In this document: positions 27,098-35,699 of the stretch, piece by piece
Position numbering within the stretch: the first letter of the stretch is position 1
Layout of the letters: every line of letters starts with the position of its first letter
Origin: Dawidia soli
GTDB lineage: Bacteria; Bacteroidota; Bacteroidia; Cytophagales; Cyclobacteriaceae
Direction of reading: 5' to 3'
Assembly (NCBI RefSeq): GCF_018598185.1
Contig: NZ_JAHESC010000002.1
Location: forward strand, 186,001-250,000
DNA length: 64,000 bases
Translations under genes and position numbers: made by a program
Notes under the pieces: generated by a model
The model's input: only the letters and a program-made list of their open reading frames with translations
What the model was told of the DNA's origin: nothing
The model's database searches: none

Positions 27098-27610
27098 ATG
27101 AGTAAACCTGTCGTAGGGATCATTATGGGCAGCCAGTCCGATCTGCGGATCATGAAGGAGGCGGCCGAAGTATTAGACGAATTGAAAGTGGCCTATGAGG
27201 TCACCGTTGTATCGGCGCACCGTACGCCGCTGCGCATGGTAGAGTACGCCACCGCGGCGCGTGGCCGGGGCATACAGGTGATCGTTGCCGGCGCCGGTGG
27301 TGCCGCGCATTTGCCGGGCATGGTGGCGTCGCTTACGTCGCTGCCGGTAATTGGTGTGCCGGTAAAATCATCGAACTCCATCGACGGGTGGGACTCGGTC
27401 TTATCGATCCTGCAAATGCCTGCGGGTGTACCCGTGGCCACCGTAGCGCTCGACGGCGCGCGCAATGCCGGTATACTGGCGGCGCAGATCGTAGGGGCCG
27501 CCGATGCGGCGTTGGGGCAACGCATCGATGCCTTTAAGGAATCGCTGAAAGTGAAAGTAGAAACTACGGCGAAAGATATGGAAACGAAGGGGTGGAGGAG
27601 CGCGCTGTGA
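27098..27610 (+). CDS. purE: N5-carboxyaminoimidazole ribonucleotide mutase
   Basis: A 170-residue cytoplasmic enzyme that converts N5-CAIR to CAIR, acting directly after PurK. The N-terminal GIIMGSQSDLRIMKEA, the VVSAHRTPLRM loop (about 42-52) and GAGGAAHLPGMVASLTSLPVIGVP are class I PurE signatures. The stop codon TGA is the first half of the palindrome TGATCA, whose other half is the stop codon of the convergent terC-family gene. Confidence 0.96.
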   Translation: MSKPVVGIIMGSQSDLRIMKEAAEVLDELKVAYEVTVVSAHRTPLRMVEYATAARGRGIQVIVAGAGGAAHLPGMVASLTSLPVIGVPVKSSNSIDGWDSVLSILQMPAGVPVATVALDGARNAGILAAQIVGAADAALGQRIDAFKESLKVKVETTAKDMETKGWRSAL

Positions 27611-28615
27611 TCAGCTGCTCACCTCATCCTTTTCTTCCGGCTCATCTTTGCGCGGTACCAGTACGGAGAAGATGATCGACAGCGTCAGCGTGGCGATGAT
27701 GACCGAGAACGAAGTATATACACCCACGTCGATGTCGAAGATCTCGAGCAACATCTTGGCACCGATAAAGAACAGGATGATCGAGAGTCCTTTCTGCAGC
27801 AAATAGAACTTGTCGATGATGCCGGCCAACAGGAAGAACATCGCCCGGAGGCCCATCACGGCAAAGATGTTGGAAGTATAGATCAGGAATTCGTTCTGCG
27901 TAATGGCAAACGCCGCCGGGATGGAGTCTACCGCAAAGATCAGGTCGGTGGTTTCGACCAGGGCGATCACCAGGAACAGCGGGGTGAACACCAGCCGCCC
28001 GTTCTCGCGTACCACGAAGCTGCCGCCGTGCTCGTTCTTGGTCATGGGCAGGAAGCGCAGACAGAACTTCATGATGGGGTTCTTCTCCGGCTCGATCTTC
28101 TCGTCGCCGTCTTCAAAGTAGATGCGGATGCCGGAATAGATCAGGAACACGCCAAAGATGTACAGAATCCAGTGGAACTGGTGAATGAGGTACGCACCCA
28201 CAAAGATGAATACACCCCGGAACACGATCGCGCCCAGGATCCCCCAGAAAAGTGTCTTGTGATAATATTCTTCCTTTACGCGGAAGTACTTTAGGATAAG
28301 CAGGATGACAAAGATGTTATCGACGGAAAGCGCATACTCGGTCAGGTAAGCCGAGAAGTATTCCACGGCGCCTTCTGCACCGCTGTCGTCGTATTTGTAA
28401 ATGAAGAAGCCAAAGAGGGTGGAGATACAAACCCAGAAAATGGATTGATACAACGCCGATTTGGTGGAAATGCGCCGGGCCTGTTTGTGAAAGAGCCCCA
28501 GATCAAGCACCAGGAACAGGATGATGATGATAGCAAAGACGCCAAAAAGAATGGTCTCCCGTTCACTCTGATTTCTGAAGAGGGAGAAAAGGAGTATGTT
28601 CAGGGCTGATAACAA
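27611..28615 (-). CDS. TerC family integral membrane protein
   Basis: A 334-residue inner-membrane protein with about nine transmembrane segments. The TerC/Alx signature YALSVDNIFVILLILKYF (about 92-109) with its intramembrane Asp, and ALVETTDLIFAVDSIPAAFA (about 218-237), with the second conserved Asp pair, are clear. Members of the family export manganese or help metal loading of exported proteins. A loop EDGDEKIEPEKNPIMKF is predicted to be cytoplasmic. The gene has its own promoter overlapped by a dyad, downstream of a Fur-family regulator gene. Confidence 0.92.
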   Translation of the reverse strand: MLSALNILLFSLFRNQSERETILFGVFAIIIILFLVLDLGLFHKQARRISTKSALYQSIFWVCISTLFGFFIYKYDDSGAEGAVEYFSAYLTEYALSVDNIFVILLILKYFRVKEEYYHKTLFWGILGAIVFRGVFIFVGAYLIHQFHWILYIFGVFLIYSGIRIYFEDGDEKIEPEKNPIMKFCLRFLPMTKNEHGGSFVVRENGRLVFTPLFLVIALVETTDLIFAVDSIPAAFAITQNEFLIYTSNIFAVMGLRAMFFLLAGIIDKFYLLQKGLSIILFFIGAKMLLEIFDIDVGVYTSFSVIIATLTLSIIFSVLVPRKDEPEEKDEVSS

Positions 28616-28671
28616 GGGGGAGTATTCCGGTTAATGATTAAAAGCTTTTATAAACATCAAAAAATCACATC

Positions 28672-28694
28672 TTTGGCAATTTGTGAATGCCAAA
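28672..28694. promoter_or_regulatory. Inverted repeat overlapping the terC promoter
   Basis: TTTGGCA (28672-28678) and TGCCAAA (28688-28694) form a perfect 7-bp inverted repeat with a 9-bp centre. It covers part of the -7 box and the expected transcription start, a typical repressor position. The gene for a Fur-family regulator ends 81 bp away on the same strand. Confidence 0.5.
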
Positions 28695-28718
28695 ACTACA
28701 AATATATTTCAATCTCAA
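28691..28718 (-). promoter_or_regulatory. Promoter for the terC-family gene
   Basis: On the minus strand TTG (28718-28716), a 17-nt spacer and TAGTTTTG (28698-28691), an exact TAnnTTTG box. A second exact box, TATATTTG, lies at 28706-28699 but has no -33 element at normal distance. Confidence 0.6.
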
Positions 28719-28774
28719 AAACTTAGCCTTCTGGAATTTATAACCGTTTTAAAAAAACCGTACGGCTGTTAACA

Positions 28775-29191
28775 CTATTTCGAGCAACGTTCGCAAACCC
28801 CTTGTATCAACAGGTTTTGCTCACTGGCGCGGTAGCCTTTGGGCAGCTTGACCGCAGGGATCTCTACGCTCAGGCAGCTGGTTTGCCCACACGCCGTACA
28901 TTTGAAATGCACGTGGTCGTGATGGTGCCCGGCCGTGTTGCAGGCTTCGTTACACAAGGCGTACTTCAGACTCCCCTCATCGTCCAGTACTTTGTGGATA
29001 AGCCCTTTGTCCAGAAAGGTTTTAAGTGTCCTGTAAACCGTTACACGATCAAAATCGTTGTTGATCTCCTTCTCGATGTCGCCATGCGAAAGGGCATATG
29101 TACGCCGGAGAAAGAGGTGTAGGATCTCCTGCCGGGTGGGTGTGGAACGCAGCCGGAAGTTTTTCAGGAGCCGATCGGATGCAACATTCAT
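28775..29191 (-). CDS. Fur family metal-responsive repressor
   Basis: A 138-residue DNA-binding regulator. The winged helix holds RSTPTRQEILHLFL and FDRVTVYRTLKTFLDKG; the dimer and metal region holds HHHDHVHFKCTACG, with a CxxC zinc pair, and the second pair CERC sits at the C-terminus. I cannot tell Fur from Zur or PerR by sequence alone, though the short chain and double CxxC would fit a Zur-like member. It starts 8 nt after the stop of an ABC exporter gene, so it is cotranscribed with it. Confidence 0.92.
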   Translation of the reverse strand: MNVASDRLLKNFRLRSTPTRQEILHLFLRRTYALSHGDIEKEINNDFDRVTVYRTLKTFLDKGLIHKVLDDEGSLKYALCNEACNTAGHHHDHVHFKCTACGQTSCLSVEIPAVKLPKGYRASEQNLLIQGVCERCSK

Positions 29192-29199
29192 ACGGGTAG

Positions 29200-30990
29200 T
29201 TATTGCAGCTGTAGCTTCAGCAAGGTACTATAAATACCGTTTTCGTGCTGAGTAAGTTCAGTGTGCGAGCCGGTTTCCGCCAGGGCGCCATCCTGGATCA
29301 CAAAAATGCGGTCGGTTTTCTTCACCGTGCTGAGGCGGTGAGCAATGATGATGGTCGTGCGGCCTTCCATCAGTTTCTCCAGGGCCTCCTGCACAAGCGC
29401 CTCCGTATGTGCATCCAGCGAGCTGGTGGCTTCGTCGAGGATGAGGATGGCAGGGTCTTTCAGGATGGCACGGGCAATGGCGATGCGCTGCCGCTGACCA
29501 CCCGATAGCTTCACGCCGCGTTCGCCCACCAGGGTATCGAACTTGTCGTCAAAGCGCTCGATGAACTCCAGCGCGTTGGCGCGACGCGCGGCTTCGCGCA
29601 CCTCGGCTTCGGTCGCGCCCGGCTTGCCGTACGCAATGTTTTCGCGGATGGTGCCGCCAAAGAGGATGACCTCTTGCGGCACGATGCCCAGGTTCTGGCG
29701 GTAAGCCGACAGGTTCAGCCCTTCGATGTTCTGACCGTCGATGGTGATCGTTCCTTCCGACAACGGATAAAAGCGTAACAGCAAATTAATAATGGTAGAC
29801 TTGCCCGAGCCGCTGCGGCCGATGAGCGCCACCTTTTCGCCCGGGCGGATCTCGAAGTTTAGGCCACTCAGCACCGTGTTGTCGGGCCGCGTGGGGTATG
29901 CGAACGATACATTGTTGAAACGGATGCCTCCGTACAGTTTGATGGGAGGCGCCGTGGTGCGCGAGGTGTCCTCTTCTTTTTCGTGCAGGATGTCTAACAC
30001 CCGTTCGGACGCACCGATGGACCGCTGCAGCTGGGTATAGATGTCGCCCAAGCCGGCAATGGAGAAGCCGATGAACGAGGTGTATAGTACAAAGGAGAAC
30101 AGCTCGCCCGTCGTGGTTTCACCCGACTGCACCAGGCTGGCTCCATACCAACCTACGGCTACGATGCCGCTGAAGATAACAAAGATGACAAAGGAGATAA
30201 AGAACCCGCGGTAACGTGCCGTGTAGATGGCGATGCGCATCGACTCCTCAATGGCATTGCTATAACGCCTGGTCTCGAAGGCTTCGTTGGTAAAGGCTTT
30301 CACCACGGGGATGGATTGCAACGATTCTTCTACTATAACATTGGCCGCCGCCAGTCTGTCTTGTGTCTTGCCCGATAGTTTGCGGATGAATTTGCCGAAG
30401 ATCAGGGCGGAGATAACCAATACCGGAAACGTCAGGAGCATGAACGCTGCCAGCTTGGGTGTCATGTAAAAGAGAATGGCAGTGCCGAAGACCAACGTCA
30501 GGATCTGGCGCAAAAGCTCGGCCAGCGTCGTGCTGAACGTGTCTTGCAGGGTGCTGATGTCAGACGTGAGACGGCTCATGATCTCGCCCACGCGGCGGTT
30601 GTCGAAGAATGTAAGCGGCAGCCAAATGACCTTCTCATAGATGGCTTTGCGAATACTGCCCATGCTTCGCTCGTTGACGATCGCAAAGGTATATACGCGG
30701 ATGAATGAGAAGACGGCTTGTATGAGCAGAATGACGATCAGCGCCACGGCCGCCTGGTTGATCGTCTGAAAGTATGTGGGCTTGCCGTTGGCGATGTCCA
30801 GCAACTCGCCCGACAGACGCGGGAAGGCGAGCAGCGTAACCGTGGAGAGTCCCAGTGCAACCAGTCCAAGAATAAAAAGTCCCTTGTACGGCAGCATGAA
30901 CCGGAGCACGCTGGCCAGGTTCTTCAGGTTGGCCTTGTTCAGCTTCCGCTTGTCTTCCTCTTTCAAAGGCTCTTTAACTTGTTTTGCCAT
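29200..30990 (-). CDS. ABC exporter, fused permease and ATPase (homodimer type)
   Basis: A 596-residue half-transporter: six membrane helices (about 35-310) then an ATPase domain. Walker A is IGRSGSGKSTIINL, the signature is LSGGQRQR, Walker B is ILILDEATSSLD with catalytic Glu present, and the switch is IIAHRLSTV. All motifs are canonical, so it can work as a homodimer, in contrast to the pair at 42-47 kb. The layout is MsbA-like; lipid or drug export is plausible but not shown. It lies within the minus-strand run gpmI, lipoprotein, ABC, Fur. Confidence 0.92.
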   Translation of the reverse strand: MAKQVKEPLKEEDKRKLNKANLKNLASVLRFMLPYKGLFILGLVALGLSTVTLLAFPRLSGELLDIANGKPTYFQTINQAAVALIVILLIQAVFSFIRVYTFAIVNERSMGSIRKAIYEKVIWLPLTFFDNRRVGEIMSRLTSDISTLQDTFSTTLAELLRQILTLVFGTAILFYMTPKLAAFMLLTFPVLVISALIFGKFIRKLSGKTQDRLAAANVIVEESLQSIPVVKAFTNEAFETRRYSNAIEESMRIAIYTARYRGFFISFVIFVIFSGIVAVGWYGASLVQSGETTTGELFSFVLYTSFIGFSIAGLGDIYTQLQRSIGASERVLDILHEKEEDTSRTTAPPIKLYGGIRFNNVSFAYPTRPDNTVLSGLNFEIRPGEKVALIGRSGSGKSTIINLLLRFYPLSEGTITIDGQNIEGLNLSAYRQNLGIVPQEVILFGGTIRENIAYGKPGATEAEVREAARRANALEFIERFDDKFDTLVGERGVKLSGGQRQRIAIARAILKDPAILILDEATSSLDAHTEALVQEALEKLMEGRTTIIIAHRLSTVKKTDRIFVIQDGALAETGSHTELTQHENGIYSTLLKLQLQ

Positions 30991-31035
30991 AGTTCGTCGT
31001 CCATTCCACCGCCGGGGCGGAAGCGTTGTTTAGTA

Positions 31036-31650
31036 TTAATTCGGTAAGGAAACTTTTGCAGAAACAGTATAGGCCACGGTGTCACCCATAAAGATCTTCT
31101 GCCCGCCGGTAACGGCATAGGCCTGTAAGACCGGCTGCTCGTGCAGCGCGTAAAATTCCATGGTCAGGAAGCGTGCGCTGTGGTACAGCGAATTGTCTTC
31201 CTGAAACTGGGCTTCGATGCGACGCACCCGCGCAGGCGTACCGTGGTAGAACACTTTCAGGGAGCGCACGGGAAGTGACTGCTGTGTTTCGATGGATTTG
31301 ATGCGCAGGTTGCTGTGCGGGTCGGGCAGGTCGTCGGTGACCGTATAGGCGCCCACGTTGGTCGGTTTGTTCAGGGTCTTCAGTTCCAGGAACAGGTCCA
31401 GCTCTTTGGCCCAGGCCACCGAGTCGGCCGGGACAAACGTGGCCGTGTCCTGCTGCGCGCCCAGCGTCGCCGTTTTTGTAAGGACGGCATGGCGCGCCGC
31501 GAGGAACCGGATCTGCGCCTGTACCAGGCTGTCGATCGCGTAGTACCGCGCGGGCGTGCGCGCCTGCTGCGAGCAGGCGAACAGGCCCCCCGTTAGTACG
31601 GCGGCGACCAGAAGCCGGAGGCACCCGGTAACAAAACGTTGTCGTGTCAC
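31036..31650 (-). CDS. Predicted lipoprotein, unknown
   Basis: A 204-residue protein with a signal peptide and lipobox LFAC (Cys26). The mature part is soluble. It begins 4 nt after the stop of gpmI and ends 45 nt before the ABC exporter start, so the three are likely one transcript. No family is recognised; the C-terminal phrase GQKIFMGDTVAYTVSAKV suggests beta strands. Confidence 0.65.
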   Translation of the reverse strand: MTRQRFVTGCLRLLVAAVLTGGLFACSQQARTPARYYAIDSLVQAQIRFLAARHAVLTKTATLGAQQDTATFVPADSVAWAKELDLFLELKTLNKPTNVGAYTVTDDLPDPHSNLRIKSIETQQSLPVRSLKVFYHGTPARVRRIEAQFQEDNSLYHSARFLTMEFYALHEQPVLQAYAVTGGQKIFMGDTVAYTVSAKVSLPN

Positions 31651-31654
31651 GATC

Positions 31655-33181
31655 TTAGTTCTCCAACAATATGTGGCCGCTCATTTCGGCGGGCACCGGT
31701 ATCCCCATCAACGTCAGGATAGTCGGCGCCAGGTCGCCCAGCTTACCGTTCTTGAGCTTGCCTTTGTAGCTGTCGTCTACCAGGATGCACGGCACCAGGT
31801 TGGTGGTGTGAGCCGTGTTGGGAGTACCGTCTTCGTTGATCATCATGTCGGCATTACCGTGGTCGGCAATGATGATGGTGGTATAACCGTTCTTCAAGGC
31901 GGCCTCCGTCACCTGTTGTGCGCAGGCGTCTACGGTCTCGACCGCTTTTACGACCGCTTCGAATACACCGGTGTGGCCGACCATGTCGGGGTTGGCGAAG
32001 TTCAGGCAGATGAAGTCGGGCTCTTTTTTGTTGAGCTCGGGAATGATCTTATCCTTCAGGTCGTTGGCGCTCATCTCGGGCGCCAGGTCGTACGTGGCTA
32101 CTTTCGGTGACGGGCACAGGATGCGCGACTCGCCCTCGAAGACGGTCTCGCGGCCGCCCGAGAAGAAGAACGTCACGTGCGGATATTTCTCCGTCTCGGC
32201 AATACGGATCTGTTTCTTGCCCGCTAGCGATACGACTTCACCCAGGGTCTTCTCCAGGTTGTCTTTGTCGAAGATCACTTTCACGCCTTTGAACGAGTCG
32301 TCGTAGTTCGTCAGCGTGATATAATCCAGGCGCAGGGCCTTCATGTCTTGCTCGGGAAAGTCTTGTTGGGTCAGCGCCTGTGTGATCTGGCGGCCGCGGT
32401 CGGTGCGGAAGTTGAAGCAGATCACCACGTCGCCTTCCTGGATGGTGGCGACGGGTTGTTGCTGGGCGTTCACCATCACGATGGGCTTGATAAACTCATC
32501 GGTCACACCCGCGTCGTAGGATGCCTGAACGGCTTTCAGGGCATCCGTTGATTTTTCCCCTACGCCTTTTACGAGCAGATCGTACGCCAGCTTGACGCGC
32601 TCCCAGCGTTTGTCGCGGTCCATGGCGTAGTAGCGGCCTACTACGCTGGCCAGTTTGGAAGAAGTTTTCTCCATATGGGCCAACAGGTCTTTGAGGTAGC
32701 CCAGGCCGCCCTTGGGATCGGTGTCGCGGCCGTCGGTGAAAGCGTGAACAAATACGTTCTGCAGGCCGTTGTTCTGCGCGATGGTCAGCAGGCCTTTGAG
32801 GTGCTCGATGTGTGCGTGTACCCCACCGTCGGAAACCAGGCCGATGAAGTGCACATTCTTGTTGTTCTTTTTAGCATAGGCAAAGGCGTCCAGCAGCGTG
32901 CTGTTGCTGTCGAGCTCTTTTTCTTCGACGGCTTTGTTGACGCGCACCAGGTCCTGGTACACCACGCGGCCGGCACCGATGTTCATGTGGCCTACTTCGG
33001 AGTTGCCCATCTGGCCGGCGGGCAGGCCCACGGCCAGGCCAGAGGCCTCGAGTTTGCTGTTGGCGTACTTGCCGTAGAGTGAGCTGATGAAGGGGGTTTT
33101 GGCTTTGTCGATAGCCGATACAGCCTTATTGGTGGCGATGCCCCAGCCGTCGAGGATCATCAGCAGTACTTTCTTGTTCAT
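31655..33181 (-). CDS. gpmI: 2,3-bisphosphoglycerate-independent phosphoglycerate mutase
   Basis: A 508-residue cytoplasmic glycolytic enzyme of the alkaline phosphatase superfamily that interconverts 3- and 2-phosphoglycerate using Mn2+. D11 in LMILDGWGI and the phosphorylated S61 in GNSEVGHMNIGAGR are the metal and catalytic residues; VHAFTDGRDTDPKGG (about 148-162) and NADMMINEDGTPNTAHT near 445 supply the rest. Length is standard (about 510). Confidence 0.97.
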   Translation of the reverse strand: MNKKVLLMILDGWGIATNKAVSAIDKAKTPFISSLYGKYANSKLEASGLAVGLPAGQMGNSEVGHMNIGAGRVVYQDLVRVNKAVEEKELDSNSTLLDAFAYAKKNNKNVHFIGLVSDGGVHAHIEHLKGLLTIAQNNGLQNVFVHAFTDGRDTDPKGGLGYLKDLLAHMEKTSSKLASVVGRYYAMDRDKRWERVKLAYDLLVKGVGEKSTDALKAVQASYDAGVTDEFIKPIVMVNAQQQPVATIQEGDVVICFNFRTDRGRQITQALTQQDFPEQDMKALRLDYITLTNYDDSFKGVKVIFDKDNLEKTLGEVVSLAGKKQIRIAETEKYPHVTFFFSGGRETVFEGESRILCPSPKVATYDLAPEMSANDLKDKIIPELNKKEPDFICLNFANPDMVGHTGVFEAVVKAVETVDACAQQVTEAALKNGYTTIIIADHGNADMMINEDGTPNTAHTTNLVPCILVDDSYKGKLKNGKLGDLAPTILTLMGIPVPAEMSGHILLEN

Positions 33182-33218
33182 GAAATCGATTTTTTAGTTC
33201 GCGATGTAATATGCGGCG

Positions 33219-33226
33219 CAAATATA
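33219..33226 (-). promoter_or_regulatory. -7 box for the gpmI operon
   Basis: TATATTTG on the minus strand is an exact match to TAnnTTTG, about 38 nt upstream of the gpmI ATG. No TTG is found at the usual spacing upstream. Confidence 0.45.
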
Positions 33227-33371
33227 ACGAGGATTTGCAGCTTGCGGGGGTGGAAAAGGCGAATGGCGGTATTTTTTCAATGTACTGTAAACGATTTAGA
33301 CGCATCATGTTACCATAATAATTTCCTTATCTTGCAGACGTGGCACAATTTTGGCCCCAATAAAAGTTGCC

Positions 33372-33773
33372 ATGAAGGTGAACAGAAATACGACGTATTT
33401 AGTCTTGGTGCTGGTTTGTTTGCAGGTGATCACGCTTTTTGCCCAGAGCGACGTCATCAGCCAGGTGAAAGAAACCATTAAGGCCGGAAGCGCCAAGGAA
33501 CTTTCGAAATACCTGAATCAGACGGTAGACGTAACCATCGATGACAAGATGCAGCCCTACAGCAAGGCGCAGGCGGAGTTTATTTTCCGTGATTTTTTCC
33601 GTCAGCATCCGGCCAACGAGTTTAACATCATCCACCAGGGATCGTCCAAGGGTGGACAACCCTTTGCCATCGGCCAGTACAAAAGCGGCGCCGAGACGTA
33701 CCGGGTATTTATGAAGATCAAAACCGTCGGCAACCAGCAGCTCGTACACGAGATATCCTTTGTGAAAGAGTGA
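33372..33773 (+). CDS. DUF4783 exported protein
   Basis: A 133-residue protein from the ATG at 33372, with a signal peptide ending near LFAQ. The mature domain, with phrases KAGSAKELSKYLNQTVDVTI and FIFRDFFRQHPANEF, matches DUF4783 (an NTF2-like or cystatin-like fold) found across Bacteroidota. It commonly precedes nadC in these genomes, as here, 31 bp before it. The function is not known. Confidence 0.82.
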   Translation: MKVNRNTTYLVLVLVCLQVITLFAQSDVISQVKETIKAGSAKELSKYLNQTVDVTIDDKMQPYSKAQAEFIFRDFFRQHPANEFNIIHQGSSKGGQPFAIGQYKSGAETYRVFMKIKTVGNQQLVHEISFVKE

Positions 33774-33792
33774 TAACTCTGAATTACTCGCC

Positions 33793-33800
33793 TATTTTTG
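33793..33800 (+). promoter_or_regulatory. -7 box abutting nadC
   Basis: TATTTTTG is an exact TAnnTTTG box ending four bases before the GTG start of nadC. Transcription would start at or beside the start codon, giving a leaderless mRNA. No matching -33 element is present at normal distance. Confidence 0.5.
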
Positions 33801-33804
33801 CAGG

Positions 33805-34665
33805 GTGAGACCAGCCTACATCACCCCCGATTTCCTGAAAACATTCATATCCGCTGCCCTGGCAGAGGATGCCGGTGAAGGCGATCATTCGTCACTGGCG
33901 AGCATTCCGGCCACCGCCACGCACCGCGCCCACCTGCTCGTAAAAGAGGCGGGCATTCTGGCCGGCGTGGAGCTCGCGCTGGAAATTTTCCACCAGGTAG
34001 ACAGGAGCCTGAAGATCGAAGTCTTTCTGCACGACGGTGCCGCGGTAAAACCGGGCGACGTAGCCTTTGTGGTGAGCGGTCCCGCGCGGTCTATTCTGCT
34101 GGCCGAGCGCCTCGTGCTCAACTGCATGCAACGCATGAGCGCGCTCGCCACCAAGACGCACAACCTGACGGCCCTGCTGGCCGGCACCTCCGTCCGTCTG
34201 CTCGACACCCGTAAAACGACACCCAACTTCCGGTTGCCCGAGAAATGGGCCGTGCTCATCGGTGGTGGTCAGAACCACCGCATGGGCCTTTACGACCTGA
34301 TCATGCTCAAGGACAATCATATTGACATGGCGGGCGGCATCGAACAGGCAATCATTCGAACAAAAGAGTATCTTCGCGCCGGCAATAAAACGCTCCAGAT
34401 CGAAGTGGAAACCCGCAACCTGGACGAGGTGAAGGAAGTCCTTCGCGTGGGTGGCGCAGACATTATCATGCTGGACAACATGAGCCTCGCGGCCATGCAG
34501 GAAGCGGTGGCCCTGATCGGCGGCCGGTGTAAAACAGAAGCCAGCGGTGGCGTGACCGAGCTGACCATTCGCGACATCGCCCTGACCGGCGTGGACTTTA
34601 TATCGGTCGGTGCGTTGACCCACTCCATGAAAAGCATGGACTTAAGCCTGAAGGCGATTGCCTAG
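33805..34665 (+). CDS. nadC: Nicotinate-nucleotide pyrophosphorylase (carboxylating)
   Basis: A 286-residue enzyme of NAD synthesis that converts quinolinate and PRPP to nicotinate mononucleotide. RLLDTRKTTPNFRLPEKWAV (about 131-150), GGGQNHRMGLYDLIMLKDNH (about 153-172) and the late TEASGGVT and DFISVGALTHS are diagnostic. The start is a GTG directly behind a -7 box. No other NAD gene is adjacent. Confidence 0.96.
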   Translation: MRPAYITPDFLKTFISAALAEDAGEGDHSSLASIPATATHRAHLLVKEAGILAGVELALEIFHQVDRSLKIEVFLHDGAAVKPGDVAFVVSGPARSILLAERLVLNCMQRMSALATKTHNLTALLAGTSVRLLDTRKTTPNFRLPEKWAVLIGGGQNHRMGLYDLIMLKDNHIDMAGGIEQAIIRTKEYLRAGNKTLQIEVETRNLDEVKEVLRVGGADIIMLDNMSLAAMQEAVALIGGRCKTEASGGVTELTIRDIALTGVDFISVGALTHSMKSMDLSLKAIA

Positions 34666-34700
34666 ACAATACGTTTGAACTGAATATAGTGACTTAGCAT

Positions 34701-35186
34701 ATGATCGTTAAAACCAAAAATTACAAGCTCGAAAAGAAGACGTACATCAGCCTGGCCTTGAAAAGCGTGCTCAAGAAGCAGGGATGGATCGCCGCGGCCG
34801 CGGCCGTAGCCATCTGTCTGCTCTATATATGGATCGCCAGCATCTGGTGGTTTATCGTCGCCTTTGTCGGGTTAGGTTTATACTTGTTGTTCTGGTGGGT
34901 ACAGTTCTACGGCGTTACGCAGCTGGAGCAAGGCAAGATGCTCTTCGAGAAGTTCCACTACGAGATCAGCAGCCAGCAGATCCTGATGAAGATCAATCCG
35001 CGCGAAGGCATGCCGTTGAAGTGGGAGCAGATTCAAACAGCGCAGATCGGCGAAGATTTTTTTGCCCTGTTCGTAAACAAGGCGCAGATCATCTACTGGC
35101 CCTTCAAGATCTTTAATACCGATAACGAGCGGAAATTTGTCGCCAGCATCCTCGAGAAGAAAGGACTTGTGAAGCCGAAGAAATAG
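34701..35186 (+). CDS. YcxB-like membrane protein
   Basis: A 161-residue protein with two adjacent membrane helices (about residues 29-70) followed by a cytosolic domain that starts HYEISSQQILMKINPREG and contains LKWEQIQTAQIGEDFFALF. That pattern matches YcxB/PH-like C-terminal domains. Function unknown. It follows nadC by 35 bp and precedes recX by 11 bp, so it may be part of the same transcript. Confidence 0.75.
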   Translation: MIVKTKNYKLEKKTYISLALKSVLKKQGWIAAAAAVAICLLYIWIASIWWFIVAFVGLGLYLLFWWVQFYGVTQLEQGKMLFEKFHYEISSQQILMKINPREGMPLKWEQIQTAQIGEDFFALFVNKAQIIYWPFKIFNTDNERKFVASILEKKGLVKPKK

Positions 35187-35197
35187 CAGCGCGCTGT

Positions 35198-35677
35198 ATG
35201 GAGCACGGAAAAAGACTCACTCCCGCGGCTGCCAAACAAAAGATATACCGCTACTGTGCTTACCAGGAACGGTCACATCAGGAGGTACGCGACAAGCTGT
35301 ACGAATACGGCCTGTATACCAGCGACGTCGACGAGATCTTGTCACACCTGATTACCGAAGGCTTTCTGAATGAAGAACGTTTTGCCAAGGCGTTTGCCGG
35401 GGGCAAGTTCCGCATGCAACATTGGGGACGGGTAAAGATCGTGCACGAGCTCGAAGCACACGGCCTGACGAAGAACTGCATCAACTTGGGTCTGAAAGAG
35501 ATCGACGAGGAAGATTACCAGCGCGTGCTCCACGATGTGTTGGCACGCAAGCTCGCCCAGCTCGATGTGACCAACCCCTTCGTAACGCGCGATAAGCTGG
35601 CCCGCTATGCTATTCAAAAGGGGTTTGAGCCGGACCTGGTCTGGCCCCTGGTAAAAGACCTTGTGCCCGTGGCGTGA
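35198..35677 (+). CDS. recX: RecX family regulatory protein
   Basis: A 159-residue all-alpha protein that modulates RecA filaments. The three tandem three-helix units are visible: RYCAYQERSHQEVRDKLYEY, LITEGFLNEERFAKAFAGGK and the C-terminal YAIQKGFEPDLVWPLVKDL. No recA lies beside it. Confidence 0.93.
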   Translation: MEHGKRLTPAAAKQKIYRYCAYQERSHQEVRDKLYEYGLYTSDVDEILSHLITEGFLNEERFAKAFAGGKFRMQHWGRVKIVHELEAHGLTKNCINLGLKEIDEEDYQRVLHDVLARKLAQLDVTNPFVTRDKLARYAIQKGFEPDLVWPLVKDLVPVA

Positions 35678-35699
35678 TGTTCTCATTAGATCTTCTTTT

